DNA from: Prevotella sp.
Lineage (GTDB): Bacteria > Bacteroidota > Bacteroidia > Bacteroidales > Bacteroidaceae
DNA length: 64,000 nt
Direction of reading: 5' to 3'
Assembly: GCA_017413085.1 (NCBI GenBank)
Contig: JAFPVC010000059.1
Span: 1-64,000, forward strand
Shown here: in pieces, positions 50,692 to 59,751 of the stretch
Layout: each line of letters opens with the position of its first letter
Numbering within the stretch: position 1 is the stretch's first letter
Notes under the pieces: model-generated
Seen by the model: only the letters and a program-made list of their open reading frames with translations
Told to the model about the DNA's origin: nothing
The model's database searches: none
Program-made: the position numbers and the translations under genes

Positions 50692-52281
50692 TTAATTTCC
50701 AGATTCCTCGTTCATCATTCGCTTCAGCAGCGGCGTGAGGCAGAAGAGCAGCACCGATGCCACGCCAGCCATCACGGCGAAGAGCAGGAAGAAGTCTGTC
50801 AGTGTCTCTATCCTAACCCCGCAGAAAGATGCCGCAGGCTTGCCCGGCGCGGGAAGCAGAGTGGCGAGTTCGCCAGCCAGGATGTTGCTCGTGGCATTGC
50901 TCATGAACCACACGCCCATCAGCAGCGACGCCATGCGCGCCGGCGAGAGTTTGGTAACCAGCGACAGTCCGATAGGCGACAGTGACAACTCGCCGATGGT
51001 ATGAATGAAATACAGTGCGAAGAGCCACCACATACTAATCTTTGCCGACTGACTCATACCCTGAGTGCCAAAGGCTATCACCACATAGCCCAGGGCAAGC
51101 AGCATCAGTCCCAGTGCCTGCTTGTATATGGAGTGAACGCGTATGCCGCGCTTCATCAGCCACTCCCACATCATAGCCATAAGAGGTGCGAATGTCACCA
51201 CTACGACGGGGTTGATAGACTGGAACCATGTCGTAGGCATCTCCCACTGTCCGATGTGGCGGTCGGTCTGCTGGTCGGCAATGATGGTAAGCGACGAGCC
51301 TGCCTGCTCGAAGGCACTCCAGAAGAATATCACAAACACAGCGATGACGTAGATGACGCCTATGCGCATACGCTCCACCCGTGTCAGCGACTTGTCGGTG
51401 ATGATAAACACCGGCAGTACTATCGAGGTGGCATATATCGCGGCAGAGATGTAATCATTGAAATTTGCCGCACCATAAGACAGAAGCGCGAACAGCACGA
51501 CAGCAGTGACGGCAAACAGCAACGGACGCAGGAATGAACTGCGCGCGGGCTTCTTCTCTTCGCTTACTGTCACTACTTTCTCGCCTGCGACACCGATTGC
51601 CTTTCCCTCCGGCGTCACGAGGTATTTGTCTTTCAGTAACCAGAACACTACGACCGACATCACCATGGCGCAGCCTGCGGCAAAGAAGCCCCAGCGGAAG
51701 CGCTGCGGGTCAGCCCAGTTGCCTTCGCCCAGCGTGCCGCAAACGAACGGAGCGATGAACGCACCGAGGTTGATGCCCATATAGAAGATGGTAAAGGCGG
51801 AGTCCTTGCGGTGGTCCTGCGGTTCGTAGAGGTCGCCCACCATCGTAGAGATGTTGGGCTTGAAGAAACCGTTGCCGATGATGAGCGCCGCCAATCCGGC
51901 AAACATCAGCCACAACGACAGCGTATTGTCCACCGATGCACTGACAGCACCGTCTTTCACGAAGATGCTCTGCTTCACAATGCACGCCGAAGCAAACATC
52001 AGAAACTGTCCTGCGGCCATGATGATACCGCCGGCGATGATGCTGCGCCGGTTGCCCCAGTAGCGATCGGCAATATATCCGCCGAGCAGCGGGGTGAGAT
52101 ATACCAGTCCGGTGTAAGAGCCGTAAATCTGGCTTGCCTCGTCGTTAGTAAAGAAAGCCGCCACGAGGTAAAGCACGAACAGTGCCCTCATGCCATAGTA
52201 AGAAAAGCGCTCCGCCATCTCTGTGACGAAGAGCAGGTAAAGTCCTTTTGGATGTTGCATAGGTATTTTATGGTTTGACAT
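50692..52281 (-). CDS. POT/PTR-family proton-dependent oligopeptide transporter
   Basis: About 529 residues, 12-14 hydrophobic segments. PTR2 signatures: FVTEMAERFSYYGMRALFVL (ExxERFxYY) and GGYIADRYWGNRR, FYMGINLGAFIAPFVCG. Imports di- and tripeptides with protons across the inner membrane. ATG 52281 lies only about 13 bases from the -7 box (52294-52301); ATG 52260 (MQHPKGLYLLF) is an equally credible start with a normal leader. Confidence 0.92.
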   Translation of the reverse strand: MSNHKIPMQHPKGLYLLFVTEMAERFSYYGMRALFVLYLVAAFFTNDEASQIYGSYTGLVYLTPLLGGYIADRYWGNRRSIIAGGIIMAAGQFLMFASACIVKQSIFVKDGAVSASVDNTLSLWLMFAGLAALIIGNGFFKPNISTMVGDLYEPQDHRKDSAFTIFYMGINLGAFIAPFVCGTLGEGNWADPQRFRWGFFAAGCAMVMSVVVFWLLKDKYLVTPEGKAIGVAGEKVVTVSEEKKPARSSFLRPLLFAVTAVVLFALLSYGAANFNDYISAAIYATSIVLPVFIITDKSLTRVERMRIGVIYVIAVFVIFFWSAFEQAGSSLTIIADQQTDRHIGQWEMPTTWFQSINPVVVVTFAPLMAMMWEWLMKRGIRVHSIYKQALGLMLLALGYVVIAFGTQGMSQSAKISMWWLFALYFIHTIGELSLSPIGLSLVTKLSPARMASLLMGVWFMSNATSNILAGELATLLPAPGKPAASFCGVRIETLTDFFLLFAVMAGVASVLLFCLTPLLKRMMNEESGN

Positions 52282-52293
52282 GCATTTCGCGCG

Positions 52294-52301
52294 CAAAGTT
52301 A
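52294..52301 (-). promoter_or_regulatory. -7 box (TAACTTTG) for the POT transporter
   Basis: TAACTTTG on the minus strand, back-to-back with the purH-like promoter. Confidence 0.55.
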
Positions 52302-52341
52302 CACTTTTTCTTTCACACAAGCAAGAAATACCACTGAAATG

Positions 52342-52373
52342 TTTGGAGGAATGGATAAAATTGAGTAACTTTG
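52342..52373 (+). promoter_or_regulatory. Promoter (TTTG - 20 - TAACTTTG) for AICAR formyltransferase
   Basis: TTTG at 52342-52345 and TAACTTTG at 52366-52373. Confidence 0.6.
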
Positions 52374-52430
52374 CAGTTGGGATTATACGACGAAAACATC
52401 AATCGCTCAAATAAATAAACAGACAAATAT

Positions 52431-53612
52431 ATGAAAGAACTTGCACTGAAGTATGGCTGCAACCCAAACCAGAAGCCATCACGCATCTTTATGACCGAAG
52501 GCGAACTGCCTATCGAAGTACTTAACGGCCGCCCGGGCTACATCAACTTCCTCGACGCGCTGAACTCTTGGCAGTTGGTGAAGGAACTGAAGGCTGCAAC
52601 TGGACTGCCTGCCGCTGCCAGCTTCAAGCACGTAAGCCCTGCCGGCGCTGCTGTAGGCCTTCCACTGAGCGACACTCTGAAAAAAATCTATTTCGTTGAC
52701 GACGTGAAGCTGCCGCTCACACCGATAGCATGTGCGTATGCCCGTGCACGCGGTGCCGACCGTATGTCAAGCTACGGTGACTTTATCGCCCTCTCTGACG
52801 AATGCGACGCAGCAACAGCAACGCTCATCAAGCGCGAGGTCAGCGACGGTGTGATAGCACCATCATTCAGCGACGAGGCTCTCGAAATACTCCGCGACAA
52901 GCGCAAGGGCACATACAACGTAATCAAAATTGACCCTGCATACGTACCGGCTCCGGTTGAGACAAAGCAGTGCTTCGGCATCACCTTTGAGCAGGGCCGC
53001 AACGAGATAAACCTTGCTGACGACGCTCTCTTCCAGAACATTCCTACACAGTCGAAGAGCTTCACCGCAGAGGCAAAGCGCGACCTGATGATTGCGCTCA
53101 TTACACTGAAATACACTCAGTCAAACTCAGTTTGCTACGTGAAGGACGGCCAGGCCATCGGCATCGGTGCCGGACAGCAGAGCCGTATACACTGCACACG
53201 TCTGGCTGGCAACAAGGCTGACATCTGGTGGCTGCGCCAGTGTCCGAAGGTGATGAACCTGCCGTTCAAGGAAGGCATACGCCGCGCCGACCGCGACAAC
53301 ACCATCGACGTGTATATCTCTGACGACTACGAGGACGTACTGGCAGAAGGCACATGGCAGAATTTCTTCACCGAGAAACCAGAGCCATTGACACGCGAGG
53401 AGAAGAAGGCATGGATAGCACAAAACACGAAGGTGTCACTGGGTTCCGACGCATTCTTCCCATTCGGCGACAACATAGAGCGCGCCCACAAGTCTGGCGT
53501 GGAGTTCATTGCACAGGCCGGCGGTTCTGTACGCGACGACAATGTCATCGAGACCTGCGACAAGTACGGCATCACCATGGCATTCACAGGAGTTCGTTTG
53601 TTCCACCACTAA
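52431..53612 (+). CDS. AICAR formyltransferase, single-domain
   Basis: 393 residues, only the C-terminal (AICARFT) half of PurH: LALKYGCNPNQKPSRIF, AASFKHVSPAGAAVGLPLSD, YTQSNSVCYVKDGQAIGIGA, GQQSRIHCTRLAGNKAD, SDAFFPFGDNIERA, FIAQAGGSVRDD. The IMP cyclohydrolase (MGS-like) domain is absent, and the N-terminus starts right at the AICARFT boundary, so this is not a truncation. Adds the formyl group to AICAR in purine synthesis. Another protein must close the ring. Confidence 0.9.
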   Translation: MKELALKYGCNPNQKPSRIFMTEGELPIEVLNGRPGYINFLDALNSWQLVKELKAATGLPAAASFKHVSPAGAAVGLPLSDTLKKIYFVDDVKLPLTPIACAYARARGADRMSSYGDFIALSDECDAATATLIKREVSDGVIAPSFSDEALEILRDKRKGTYNVIKIDPAYVPAPVETKQCFGITFEQGRNEINLADDALFQNIPTQSKSFTAEAKRDLMIALITLKYTQSNSVCYVKDGQAIGIGAGQQSRIHCTRLAGNKADIWWLRQCPKVMNLPFKEGIRRADRDNTIDVYISDDYEDVLAEGTWQNFFTEKPEPLTREEKKAWIAQNTKVSLGSDAFFPFGDNIERAHKSGVEFIAQAGGSVRDDNVIETCDKYGITMAFTGVRLFHH

Positions 53613-53618
53613 TAAAAA

Positions 53619-53656
53619 ATTGAGAGTTGAGAATTTTTCAATTCTCAACTCTCAAT
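53619..53656 (+). terminator. Perfect 17-bp terminator stem
   Basis: ATTGAGAGTTGAGAATT (53619-53635), loop TTTC, exact complement 53640-53656, then TTTC. Lies 7 bases after the AICARFT stop. Confidence 0.75.
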
Positions 53657-53672
53657 TTTCATTCTCAAAACC

Positions 53673-53858
53673 ATGAGTGATTTTGACGATATCTTAATGA
53701 ACGGTATTAACTTCGGACGCGGCGGCGACAGGCCTAAGCAGGACGACAAGGTTAAGACCAAGGCTAAGAAAAAGAAATACGTCACCGGCGCACACGGCTC
53801 TGGTTCTGCACGTCAGAAAGCCAAATACCGTGAGCAACGTGCCAACAGACACAAATAG
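53673..53858 (+). CDS. Small basic protein (61 aa)
   Basis: MSDFDDILMNGINFGRGGDR followed by a Lys-rich centre (KTKAKKKKYV) and GSARQKAKYREQRANRHK. Highly charged and probably nucleic-acid-binding by composition only. Not recognised. Its start is 16 bases after the terminator stem. Confidence 0.5.
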   Translation: MSDFDDILMNGINFGRGGDRPKQDDKVKTKAKKKKYVTGAHGSGSARQKAKYREQRANRHK

Positions 53859-53882
53859 CAATCCCCTATAATGATGGGATGA

Positions 53883-54362
53883 TTAGCGCACATAGTCCAC
53901 AAATGCATATTTGTGGACATGTTTTTCATCTACATCATGTTCCTCACGCCATTCCTCGTGCCAGCCATCGTATGACGGGAAGAAAGCATCTGCCGCAGCA
54001 GGCGTGTCATCTATCTCTGTCAGGCAGAGGCGGTCAGCCAATGGCAGAGCCTGCTCGTATACCGATGCGCCGCCGATGACATACACGTCTTCGTTGGCAC
54101 TGCAATTACTTAATGCAGCATCAAGCGACGGATAGACATCGCAACCCGGCAATTCGGTCAACGTATGCGATACAACGACATTGCGACGATTGGGCAAGGC
54201 TCCCTTGGGCAGCGACTCAAATGTGCGTCTGCCCATTATTATTGTGTGTCCCGTGGTCAACTGCTTAAAACGCTTGAGATCATTGGGCAACCAGTATAAC
54301 AGTTTGTTGTCTTTCCCTATAGCGCGGTTTCGTGCCACCGCAGCAATAATGTTTACTCGCAT
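53883..54362 (-). CDS. folA: Dihydrofolate reductase
   Basis: 159 residues, standard DHFR length: IIAAVARNRAIGKDNKLLYW (NADPH and Met20 loop), LPNDLKRFKQLTTGHTIIMG, RRTFESLPKG, VYVIGGASVYEQALPLADRL. Reduces dihydrofolate to tetrahydrofolate. Start is ATG 54362; a longer in-frame extension to 54494 would translate the 20-bp tandem repeat and is rejected. Confidence 0.95.
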   Translation of the reverse strand: MRVNIIAAVARNRAIGKDNKLLYWLPNDLKRFKQLTTGHTIIMGRRTFESLPKGALPNRRNVVVSHTLTELPGCDVYPSLDAALSNCSANEDVYVIGGASVYEQALPLADRLCLTEIDDTPAAADAFFPSYDGWHEEWREEHDVDEKHVHKYAFVDYVR

Positions 54363-54390
54363 ATTTTTCTGTTCTTTATTTAGTAAATAG

Positions 54391-54490
54391 GAGATAGAAG
54401 GGGATAGAGGAAGATAGAAGGAGATAGAGGAAGATAGAAGGAGATAGAGGAAGATAGAAGGAGATAGAGGAAGATAGAAGGAGATAGAGG
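54391..54490. repeat. Five 20-bp tandem repeats upstream of folA
   Basis: Units of AAGATAGAAGGAGATAGAGG (first copy slightly different), 100 bp in all. They fill the spacer between porE's stop and folA's start, so copy number could alter folA expression. Confidence 0.85.
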
Positions 54491-54493
54491 ACA

Positions 54494-56668
54494 TCAGTTG
54501 AAGTCAAACACCTCAGTTTCCTCCTCAGTCTTTACATTATCATCCAAGATTAAATCTATCTCGCCCTCGACTTCACCCTCGTTCTTTCCGTCATCAAGTA
54601 TAAAACCGTTTTCATCAGTGTTTACGTCATCTTCCACACGTGGCTTGCGTTTAACAGGCTGCTGTTTCAGATTGCCGTTCTCGTCAAACATATTGTAGGT
54701 GGTGCGCAACACCGAGAACTCCGTACGACGGTTAAGAGCATTGGCAGTCTCCTGCTCGTCTTTCTTCAGGTTCTGTATAAACTCCTCTGTCAGCACGTCA
54801 CCTTCTTTCAGCCATGAGTAACGCTCAGCCACACGCCGACGTATGCGCTTCGGCTTCTCCTTGCCATAGCCCACAGGAGTCAGACGGTCGGCAGCAATAC
54901 CTTTTTTAATAAGATATTTCACCACCTCCTCAGCTCTAAGCTGCGAGAGGTGTTTGTTGTATTCAGCCGAACCCTTGTAGTCAGTGTGTGCTCCCAGCTC
55001 TATCGTTATGTTTGGATTCTCATTGAGCAGCATCACGAGCGAGTCAAGTGCCTGCGTGCTCGACGGCAGCAGCGTAGCTTTGTTGAACTCATAGAAAATG
55101 TTGTCTATAAGAACCGGTGCATTGATATTTGCCAATGCAAACTGCAGCGTATACGTCTCGCTCTCCTTCACCGTGGGTATGGTCAGTTCTTCCTTATGAT
55201 TCAGATAGCCGGCACAGCTGCCCAACACGATGTATTCCACACCAGGGTGCACCACTATTTCAAACGAGCCGTCACTCTTCACACCTAAACGTTCGTTGGT
55301 GCCGTCGGTGCCGACAATGCGCGCCTCGCCAGCCAAAAGCTCATAGCCATCCTGTTCATATATCCAACCCTTAATGGTCTGTACCACTTCTGGGTTTTCA
55401 AACCAGAATATATGGTCATAGCCACGTGCATCGCCACGGCTCGACGAAAAGTAGCCGCGGTTATGGTTTCCCTCGAATGTCAAACCGAAGTCGTCACCCA
55501 TCGAATTGAGCGGATAGCCCGGGTGGCTGATATGATACTGCATATCGTCGCCTATGCGTGCAATAAACACATCAAGTCCGCCCATACCGGGATGACCGTC
55601 TGACGAGAAATACAAGTCGCCGTTGGGACGGAAAGTCGGAAACATCTCATTGCCCGGAGTATTTATTGGCTCGCCGAGATTCTCCACGCCCATCGGCTTG
55701 CCACCCATGATGCGGGTGCGCCAGATGTCGAGTCCGCCCTTGCCGCCTGGCATGTCGCTGACAAAATACATCCACTCGCCGTCGGGCGACATTGCAGGAT
55801 GAGCGAAGCACGACAACGTGTCTTTGGTCAATTCAAAGTCAGAAGCCTTGCCCCACAAGGCATCCGCGCGGTTAGACACTACCACCTTGGCATAGCGTGG
55901 TCCGGCTGCATCATACGTGCATTGCGTGAGATACATCTGTTGTCCGTCAGGTGACAGGCAGCATGCGCCTTCATCATACTCCGTATTCAGTCCGGTGCCG
56001 ATGGCTTCCGGCCTGCTCCACTTGCCTTTATCGTCTTTCTCAGAATAGAATATGTCAGCCGATTTTGTGCCTGTTACCCCATTCAGTTCATCGCCCAGCG
56101 CATCGTTGCGTGTGGATGTAAAGAAGAGTTTATCGTAGTCGTCACCGCCGAGACATGGTGAGTAGTCGTCACGACGCGAATTAAACAAGTCCATCTTCTT
56201 CACCTTATACTGCGACCCTTCTTTCTTCCACTCAGGAGCCATGCGCGCTGATTCTATGCCGTTCTTGACAAGTATATTGTCTGGCAGCGAATCTTGCACT
56301 GCCTCGAAGATGGAGAGTGCCATCTTATAGTCTCCGTTTTTCAGCAACAAGCGTGCATAGTGCAGACTGTCGTCAATGGATGCAACATGATAGCGTGCCG
56401 CATTTCGGTAGCCGCCAAGTGCCTTGGCAGTATTGTTGATATGCTCATAGCAGCGTGCCATCTTCAGCGCACGCTCACCACGCTTCGTGCGCTCTGCCGT
56501 CGGTGTCTTAGCATAAGCCCGACGATAGTAGTCTGCTGCCAGGAAGTATTCTCCCAAAGCCTCTGCCTTGTCGCCTTTTTTCACCAGCGACTCGGCATTG
56601 CATGAAAACAGCATTGCCGTGATGACAGTTGAAAGAAATATGTAGATTAAGGAATTGTACTTTATCAT
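54494..56668 (-). CDS. porE: PorE-like T9SS lipoprotein (TPR, PD40 propeller, OmpA C-domain)
   Basis: 724 residues. Lipobox LFSC (Cys23). TPR-like helices about 28-135 (DKAEALGEYFLAADYYRRAY), a PD40 beta-propeller about 155-420 (DYSPCLGGDDYDKLFFTSTR, AMSPDGEWMYFVSDMPGG), a carboxypeptidase-regulatory-like domain about 425-510, and an OmpA peptidoglycan-binding domain about 520-660 (NPNITIELGAHTDYKGSAEY). The order is that of PorE (PG1058). The acidic tail (EGEVEGEIDLILDD) is unusual. Probably anchors T9SS to peptidoglycan. Confidence 0.85.
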   Translation of the reverse strand: MIKYNSLIYIFLSTVITAMLFSCNAESLVKKGDKAEALGEYFLAADYYRRAYAKTPTAERTKRGERALKMARCYEHINNTAKALGGYRNAARYHVASIDDSLHYARLLLKNGDYKMALSIFEAVQDSLPDNILVKNGIESARMAPEWKKEGSQYKVKKMDLFNSRRDDYSPCLGGDDYDKLFFTSTRNDALGDELNGVTGTKSADIFYSEKDDKGKWSRPEAIGTGLNTEYDEGACCLSPDGQQMYLTQCTYDAAGPRYAKVVVSNRADALWGKASDFELTKDTLSCFAHPAMSPDGEWMYFVSDMPGGKGGLDIWRTRIMGGKPMGVENLGEPINTPGNEMFPTFRPNGDLYFSSDGHPGMGGLDVFIARIGDDMQYHISHPGYPLNSMGDDFGLTFEGNHNRGYFSSSRGDARGYDHIFWFENPEVVQTIKGWIYEQDGYELLAGEARIVGTDGTNERLGVKSDGSFEIVVHPGVEYIVLGSCAGYLNHKEELTIPTVKESETYTLQFALANINAPVLIDNIFYEFNKATLLPSSTQALDSLVMLLNENPNITIELGAHTDYKGSAEYNKHLSQLRAEEVVKYLIKKGIAADRLTPVGYGKEKPKRIRRRVAERYSWLKEGDVLTEEFIQNLKKDEQETANALNRRTEFSVLRTTYNMFDENGNLKQQPVKRKPRVEDDVNTDENGFILDDGKNEGEVEGEIDLILDDNVKTEEETEVFDFN

Positions 56669-56675
56669 TTTTCTC

Positions 56676-57476
56676 TTATCTTGAGAAGAATATCCGCTCT
56701 GCAGTCTCCGTGGTCACGCGCGACACCTCGTCAGCCGTCATGCCATAGGCCTCAGCCATGCGCTCTATTATATAAGGTATAAAGCTGCTTTCGTTTCTCT
56801 CGCCCCTGTGCGGCACGGGTGTCATGTACGGCGCATCGGTCTCAAGCACTATGCGGTTTAGCGGCACGACTGCGGGCAAGGTCTGCGGCAGGTTGCTCTT
56901 CTTAAATGTAAGGACACCTCCTATGCCAAGCGCGAAGCCATCAAACTGTAGCAGTTCCTCTGCCTCATGCTCATTGCCGGTGAAGCAGTGGAACACTCCT
57001 CCATGCAGCTTGCCTTCGTAGCGGCGCATTATCTTCACCATCTCATTTTGTGCCTTGCGGCAGTGTATCATCAGCGGCAGTCCTGTCTCCGCCGACCATG
57101 CTACCTGACGCTCGAAAGCATCCAGTTGTTCCTTCTCAAACTCGCGCGACCAATAGAAGTCGAGACCCACCTCGCCTATAGCGATAAGTCGTTTAGGAGG
57201 CAGGGCGCATGACAGGTTTGAGTCAATCTCTGTCCTTATCTTATCCAACACCTGCACGTAATCCTCCTTCACATCCTCGGGGTGCAGCCCAAGCATACCG
57301 TAACAGAAACCAGGATAGCGTTCACAAACACTGCGAACCGTGTCAATCGATTCAAGGTTGATGCCCGGCACAAGCAGTTTCAACGCACCACTGTCCTTGG
57401 CACGCTGTATCACCTGGCCAAGGTCGTCCTTAAATTCCTCACCGTCAATATGTGTATGGGTGTCGATATAATTCAT
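56676..57476 (-). CDS. tatD: TatD-family hydrolase
   Basis: 266 residues. Metal motifs YIDTHTHIDG, AIGEVGLDFYW, PLMIHCRKAQ, GVFHCFTG and LETDAPYMTPVPHRG. Family members are Mg-dependent 3'-5' DNases or deacylases. Stop to porE start gap is 7 bases, so it is co-transcribed. Confidence 0.9.
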   Translation of the reverse strand: MNYIDTHTHIDGEEFKDDLGQVIQRAKDSGALKLLVPGINLESIDTVRSVCERYPGFCYGMLGLHPEDVKEDYVQVLDKIRTEIDSNLSCALPPKRLIAIGEVGLDFYWSREFEKEQLDAFERQVAWSAETGLPLMIHCRKAQNEMVKIMRRYEGKLHGGVFHCFTGNEHEAEELLQFDGFALGIGGVLTFKKSNLPQTLPAVVPLNRIVLETDAPYMTPVPHRGERNESSFIPYIIERMAEAYGMTADEVSRVTTETAERIFFSR

Positions 57477-57587
57477 AATTCACAGTACACAATGCACAAT
57501 GCATAATGCATAATTCACAATGCACGTCTTTCAATTCTTCAATTCTTCAATTCTTCAATTCTTCAACCCTTCAATTCTTCAATTCTT
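57477..57587. repeat. Short tandem repeats upstream of tatD
   Basis: CACAATGCATAATGC-type words (57480-57525) then seven TTCAATTC units (57530-57585). Same word families as in the pepP and ZIP insertions and the hairpin at 50599. Confidence 0.75.
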
Positions 57588-58559
57588 CTACTTGTTCCTC
57601 TTCATCATTTTTGCGGCATAGTCGCGCAGTGGCTGCTTGCGGTCGTCGCTTACGCAGACCTTGTCAAGGGCGGCGAGGGCAATCTGATAGTATTCCTCCA
57701 TCTTTGCTTTCGCCATACGGTCTATGCCGAGTTTGTTGTATATAGCAGTCACCGCACCTACTTTCTCACTGCGGTCAGGGTTCTCTGCCGCAATCCATCG
57801 CTGCAGCTCCGCCTTGTCGTCGCCTTCGGCCTTGGCAAGGGCATTGATGAGCATGTATGTCTTCTTGTTGCACATGATGTCGCCGCCTATTTCCTTGCCG
57901 AACACCTTCGGGTCTCCATACACGTCGAGGAAGTCATCCTGCAGTTGGAAAGCCAGCCCCATGGCCTCGCCGAAGCGATACAGATTTTCCGTGTCCTCGT
58001 CTGTTGCCCCTGCCATGACGGCACCTATTTTCACGGCGCAGCCCAGCAGCACGCTGGTCTTCAGGCGAATCATCTCTATGTATTCCTCCTCCGTCACATC
58101 GTCACGTGTCTCAAAGTCCACGTCATACTGTTGTCCGTGGTTTATCTCAATGGCTGTCTGGGTGAACGTGCTCAACACCTTGCTGCAAACCTGCGGTTCA
58201 CTGTTCATCTCCTGCATCCACTTAAAAGCCAACACGAGCATGTTGTCGCCTGAGAGGATTGCCGTGTTCTCATTCCACTTGCGGTGTACCGTAGGCTTGC
58301 CCCTGCGCACATCGGCCTTGTCCATCACGTCGTCGTGCAGCAGTGTGAAGTTGTGGTATGTCTCCAGTGCCACGGCCTGCGGCAACACGTCTTCGCCGTT
58401 CTCCCGCCACAGTTCGTAAGCCATCATCATTAATTGTGGCCTGATGCGCTTGCCGCCGAGCGACAGCACATAGCGTATTGGTTCATACAGTCCTTTCGGC
58501 TCCACCTCAAGCGGCAAATTGTCTATGTATGCATTGATTTTATCCAGCATCTGGGTCAT
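57588..58559 (-). CDS. Polyprenyl (farnesyl/geranylgeranyl-type) diphosphate synthase
   Basis: 323 residues. First Asp-rich motif LLHDDVMDKADVRRGKP, second LQLQDDFLDVYGDPKVFGKE, isoprenoid synthase helices throughout. The residues upstream of DDxxD (LETYHNFT) suggest a short-to-medium chain length. Supplies isoprenoid chains for quinone or lipid carriers. Confidence 0.92.
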   Translation of the reverse strand: MTQMLDKINAYIDNLPLEVEPKGLYEPIRYVLSLGGKRIRPQLMMMAYELWRENGEDVLPQAVALETYHNFTLLHDDVMDKADVRRGKPTVHRKWNENTAILSGDNMLVLAFKWMQEMNSEPQVCSKVLSTFTQTAIEINHGQQYDVDFETRDDVTEEEYIEMIRLKTSVLLGCAVKIGAVMAGATDEDTENLYRFGEAMGLAFQLQDDFLDVYGDPKVFGKEIGGDIMCNKKTYMLINALAKAEGDDKAELQRWIAAENPDRSEKVGAVTAIYNKLGIDRMAKAKMEEYYQIALAALDKVCVSDDRKQPLRDYAAKMMKRNK

Positions 58560-58648
58560 TATGTCTTAATCTGATTTTTTGGGTCATAAATACTATACTT
58601 ATTATATATAACGCTGCTATGTACTATTTATTGCACGATTTTTTTACT

Positions 58649-58656
58649 TACTTTTG
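58649..58656 (+). promoter_or_regulatory. Possible orphan -7 box (TACTTTTG) in the 58560-58838 gap
   Basis: TACTTTTG is followed by an ACTTGCGATTTT/AAAATCACAAGT hairpin (about 58698-58726) and the hairpin at 58752-58783, with no coding frame. A small RNA is conceivable. Otherwise the gap is A/T-rich. Confidence 0.3.
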
Positions 58657-58751
58657 CAGTAGTAAGAATGATTGAAAATCCAAAGTAGTACTTGCGATTT
58701 TGATTGAAAATCACAAGTAAGCATACATGTAATGCTTATAGGAAAAATACA

Positions 58752-58783
58752 GAGCGCATCAAAAATTAACTCTTGATGCGCTC
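58752..58783 (-). terminator. Terminator of the lipoprotein gene
   Basis: 11-bp stem GAGCGCATCAA / TTGATGCGCTC, with TGTATTTTT following on the minus strand, 55 bases after the stop at 58839. Confidence 0.7.
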
Positions 58784-58838
58784 TTGTTCATTTACTCGTC
58801 GATGCATTGAAACATGCAGACAAAATATTTTACGTTAT

Positions 58839-59456
58839 CTATCTTCTCCCCCTGCTTCCTGTGGAATTAGTAGTCGTTCCTGTCTGGGAAGTACTGTTCT
58901 GCTGCGTCTGACTACCGATGTTGTTTCCCCAATTTGATGAGACGGGTGTTATACTACCATTGGAGGTGCCAGTTGTATTGTTGGTTGAATCCGAAACCCT
59001 CTTGTACTTCCATATGTGTTCTACGCCACCAGCATACATGCTGTCGGGATGGTCAAGATATAAGTACATTATGAGAGAACCTGAATTTAATGACATTATC
59101 CCAAATACATTCATATACTCAGATTCAGACGAACATACCACAAGATAACACCCCTCTCGTTTTTTTCCTACAAGGGAATTGTCAAACGATGTGGATTTAA
59201 ATGATGTGGGTTTAGTTGAAGATATATAATACTTACATGTCTCATCTATTTCTTTATTTATTCGGGGAAATGTCTCTCTGGTTTTTACTGTATTATTAGT
59301 AAATTCTATAGTATAATCGTGACTTCCCGTGTTTTGTAATTTCCATTTGGTGTTAACCAACTGGTCTGTGTTAATATTTTGAAGATCATGTATTTCTTGA
59401 GCGTTACACGCTATAAAAGCAACGCTCATGAGAATTATAAAAATATAGTTTTTCAT
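58839..59456 (-). CDS. Lipoprotein of unknown function (205 aa)
   Basis: Signal with lipobox VAFIAC (Cys17). The middle (WKLQNTGSHDYTIEFTNNTV, YKRVSD) is a lipocalin-like beta pattern. The last 60 residues are low complexity, Asn/Thr/Ser/Gln-rich, ending GSRGRR. Unrecognised. It starts 5 bases after the peptidase remnant, so the pair was an operon. Confidence 0.6.
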   Translation of the reverse strand: MKNYIFIILMSVAFIACNAQEIHDLQNINTDQLVNTKWKLQNTGSHDYTIEFTNNTVKTRETFPRINKEIDETCKYYISSTKPTSFKSTSFDNSLVGKKREGCYLVVCSSESEYMNVFGIMSLNSGSLIMYLYLDHPDSMYAGGVEHIWKYKRVSDSTNNTTGTSNGSITPVSSNWGNNIGSQTQQNSTSQTGTTTNSTGSRGRR

Positions 59457-59461
59457 TATCG

Positions 59462-59656
59462 TTAGTATTTTACATAAATATAATTAGGATACGCTTCAAA
59501 ATCTGCCTTACATCGCATTTCATATACTCCTCCTTTCGGAGTCGGATTTATACACTGATAGCCTTCTATATTATCATTAGAATCTGTAAAATATCCGACA
59601 ATGGCAACCATGTGCTTACCCGCATCATTATTAATTACAGCGGCAATAACAATTAT
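59462..59656 (-). pseudogene. C-terminal remnant of a possible cysteine peptidase
   Basis: Open from a TGA at 59657-59659: IIVIAAVINNDAGKHMVAIV, GYFTDSNDNIEGYQCINPTP, then YEMRCKADF and PNYIYVKY at the stop. The HMVAIVGY pattern resembles the His region of papain-like or C39/C70 peptidases, but the Cys region is missing. Codon-like composition argues for real coding ancestry. No start codon with a promoter. Confidence 0.4.
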
Positions 59657-59667
59657 TCACATTGTGC

Positions 59668-59717
59668 AAAAAAAAAACAGACTTTAACACTTTTATATAA
59701 AGTATTAATATCTGTTT
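59668..59717 (-). terminator. Rho-independent terminator of porQ
   Basis: On the minus strand AAACAGA...CTTT pairs with AAAG...TCTGTTT and is followed by a run of ten T. Confidence 0.7.
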
Positions 59718-59751
59718 GATAAATAACGTCAACAAACGTATTGTCCGCAGA

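Noticed and set aside
54391-54490. Tandem 20-bp repeats as a CRISPR array
   Set aside because: Units are contiguous without spacers, and no cas genes are present.
54363-54494. N-terminal extension of DHFR by 44 residues
   Set aside because: It translates the 20-bp tandem repeat into a hydrophobic Ser/Leu/Tyr peptide with no family counterpart. The DHFR fold starts at the ATG at 54362.
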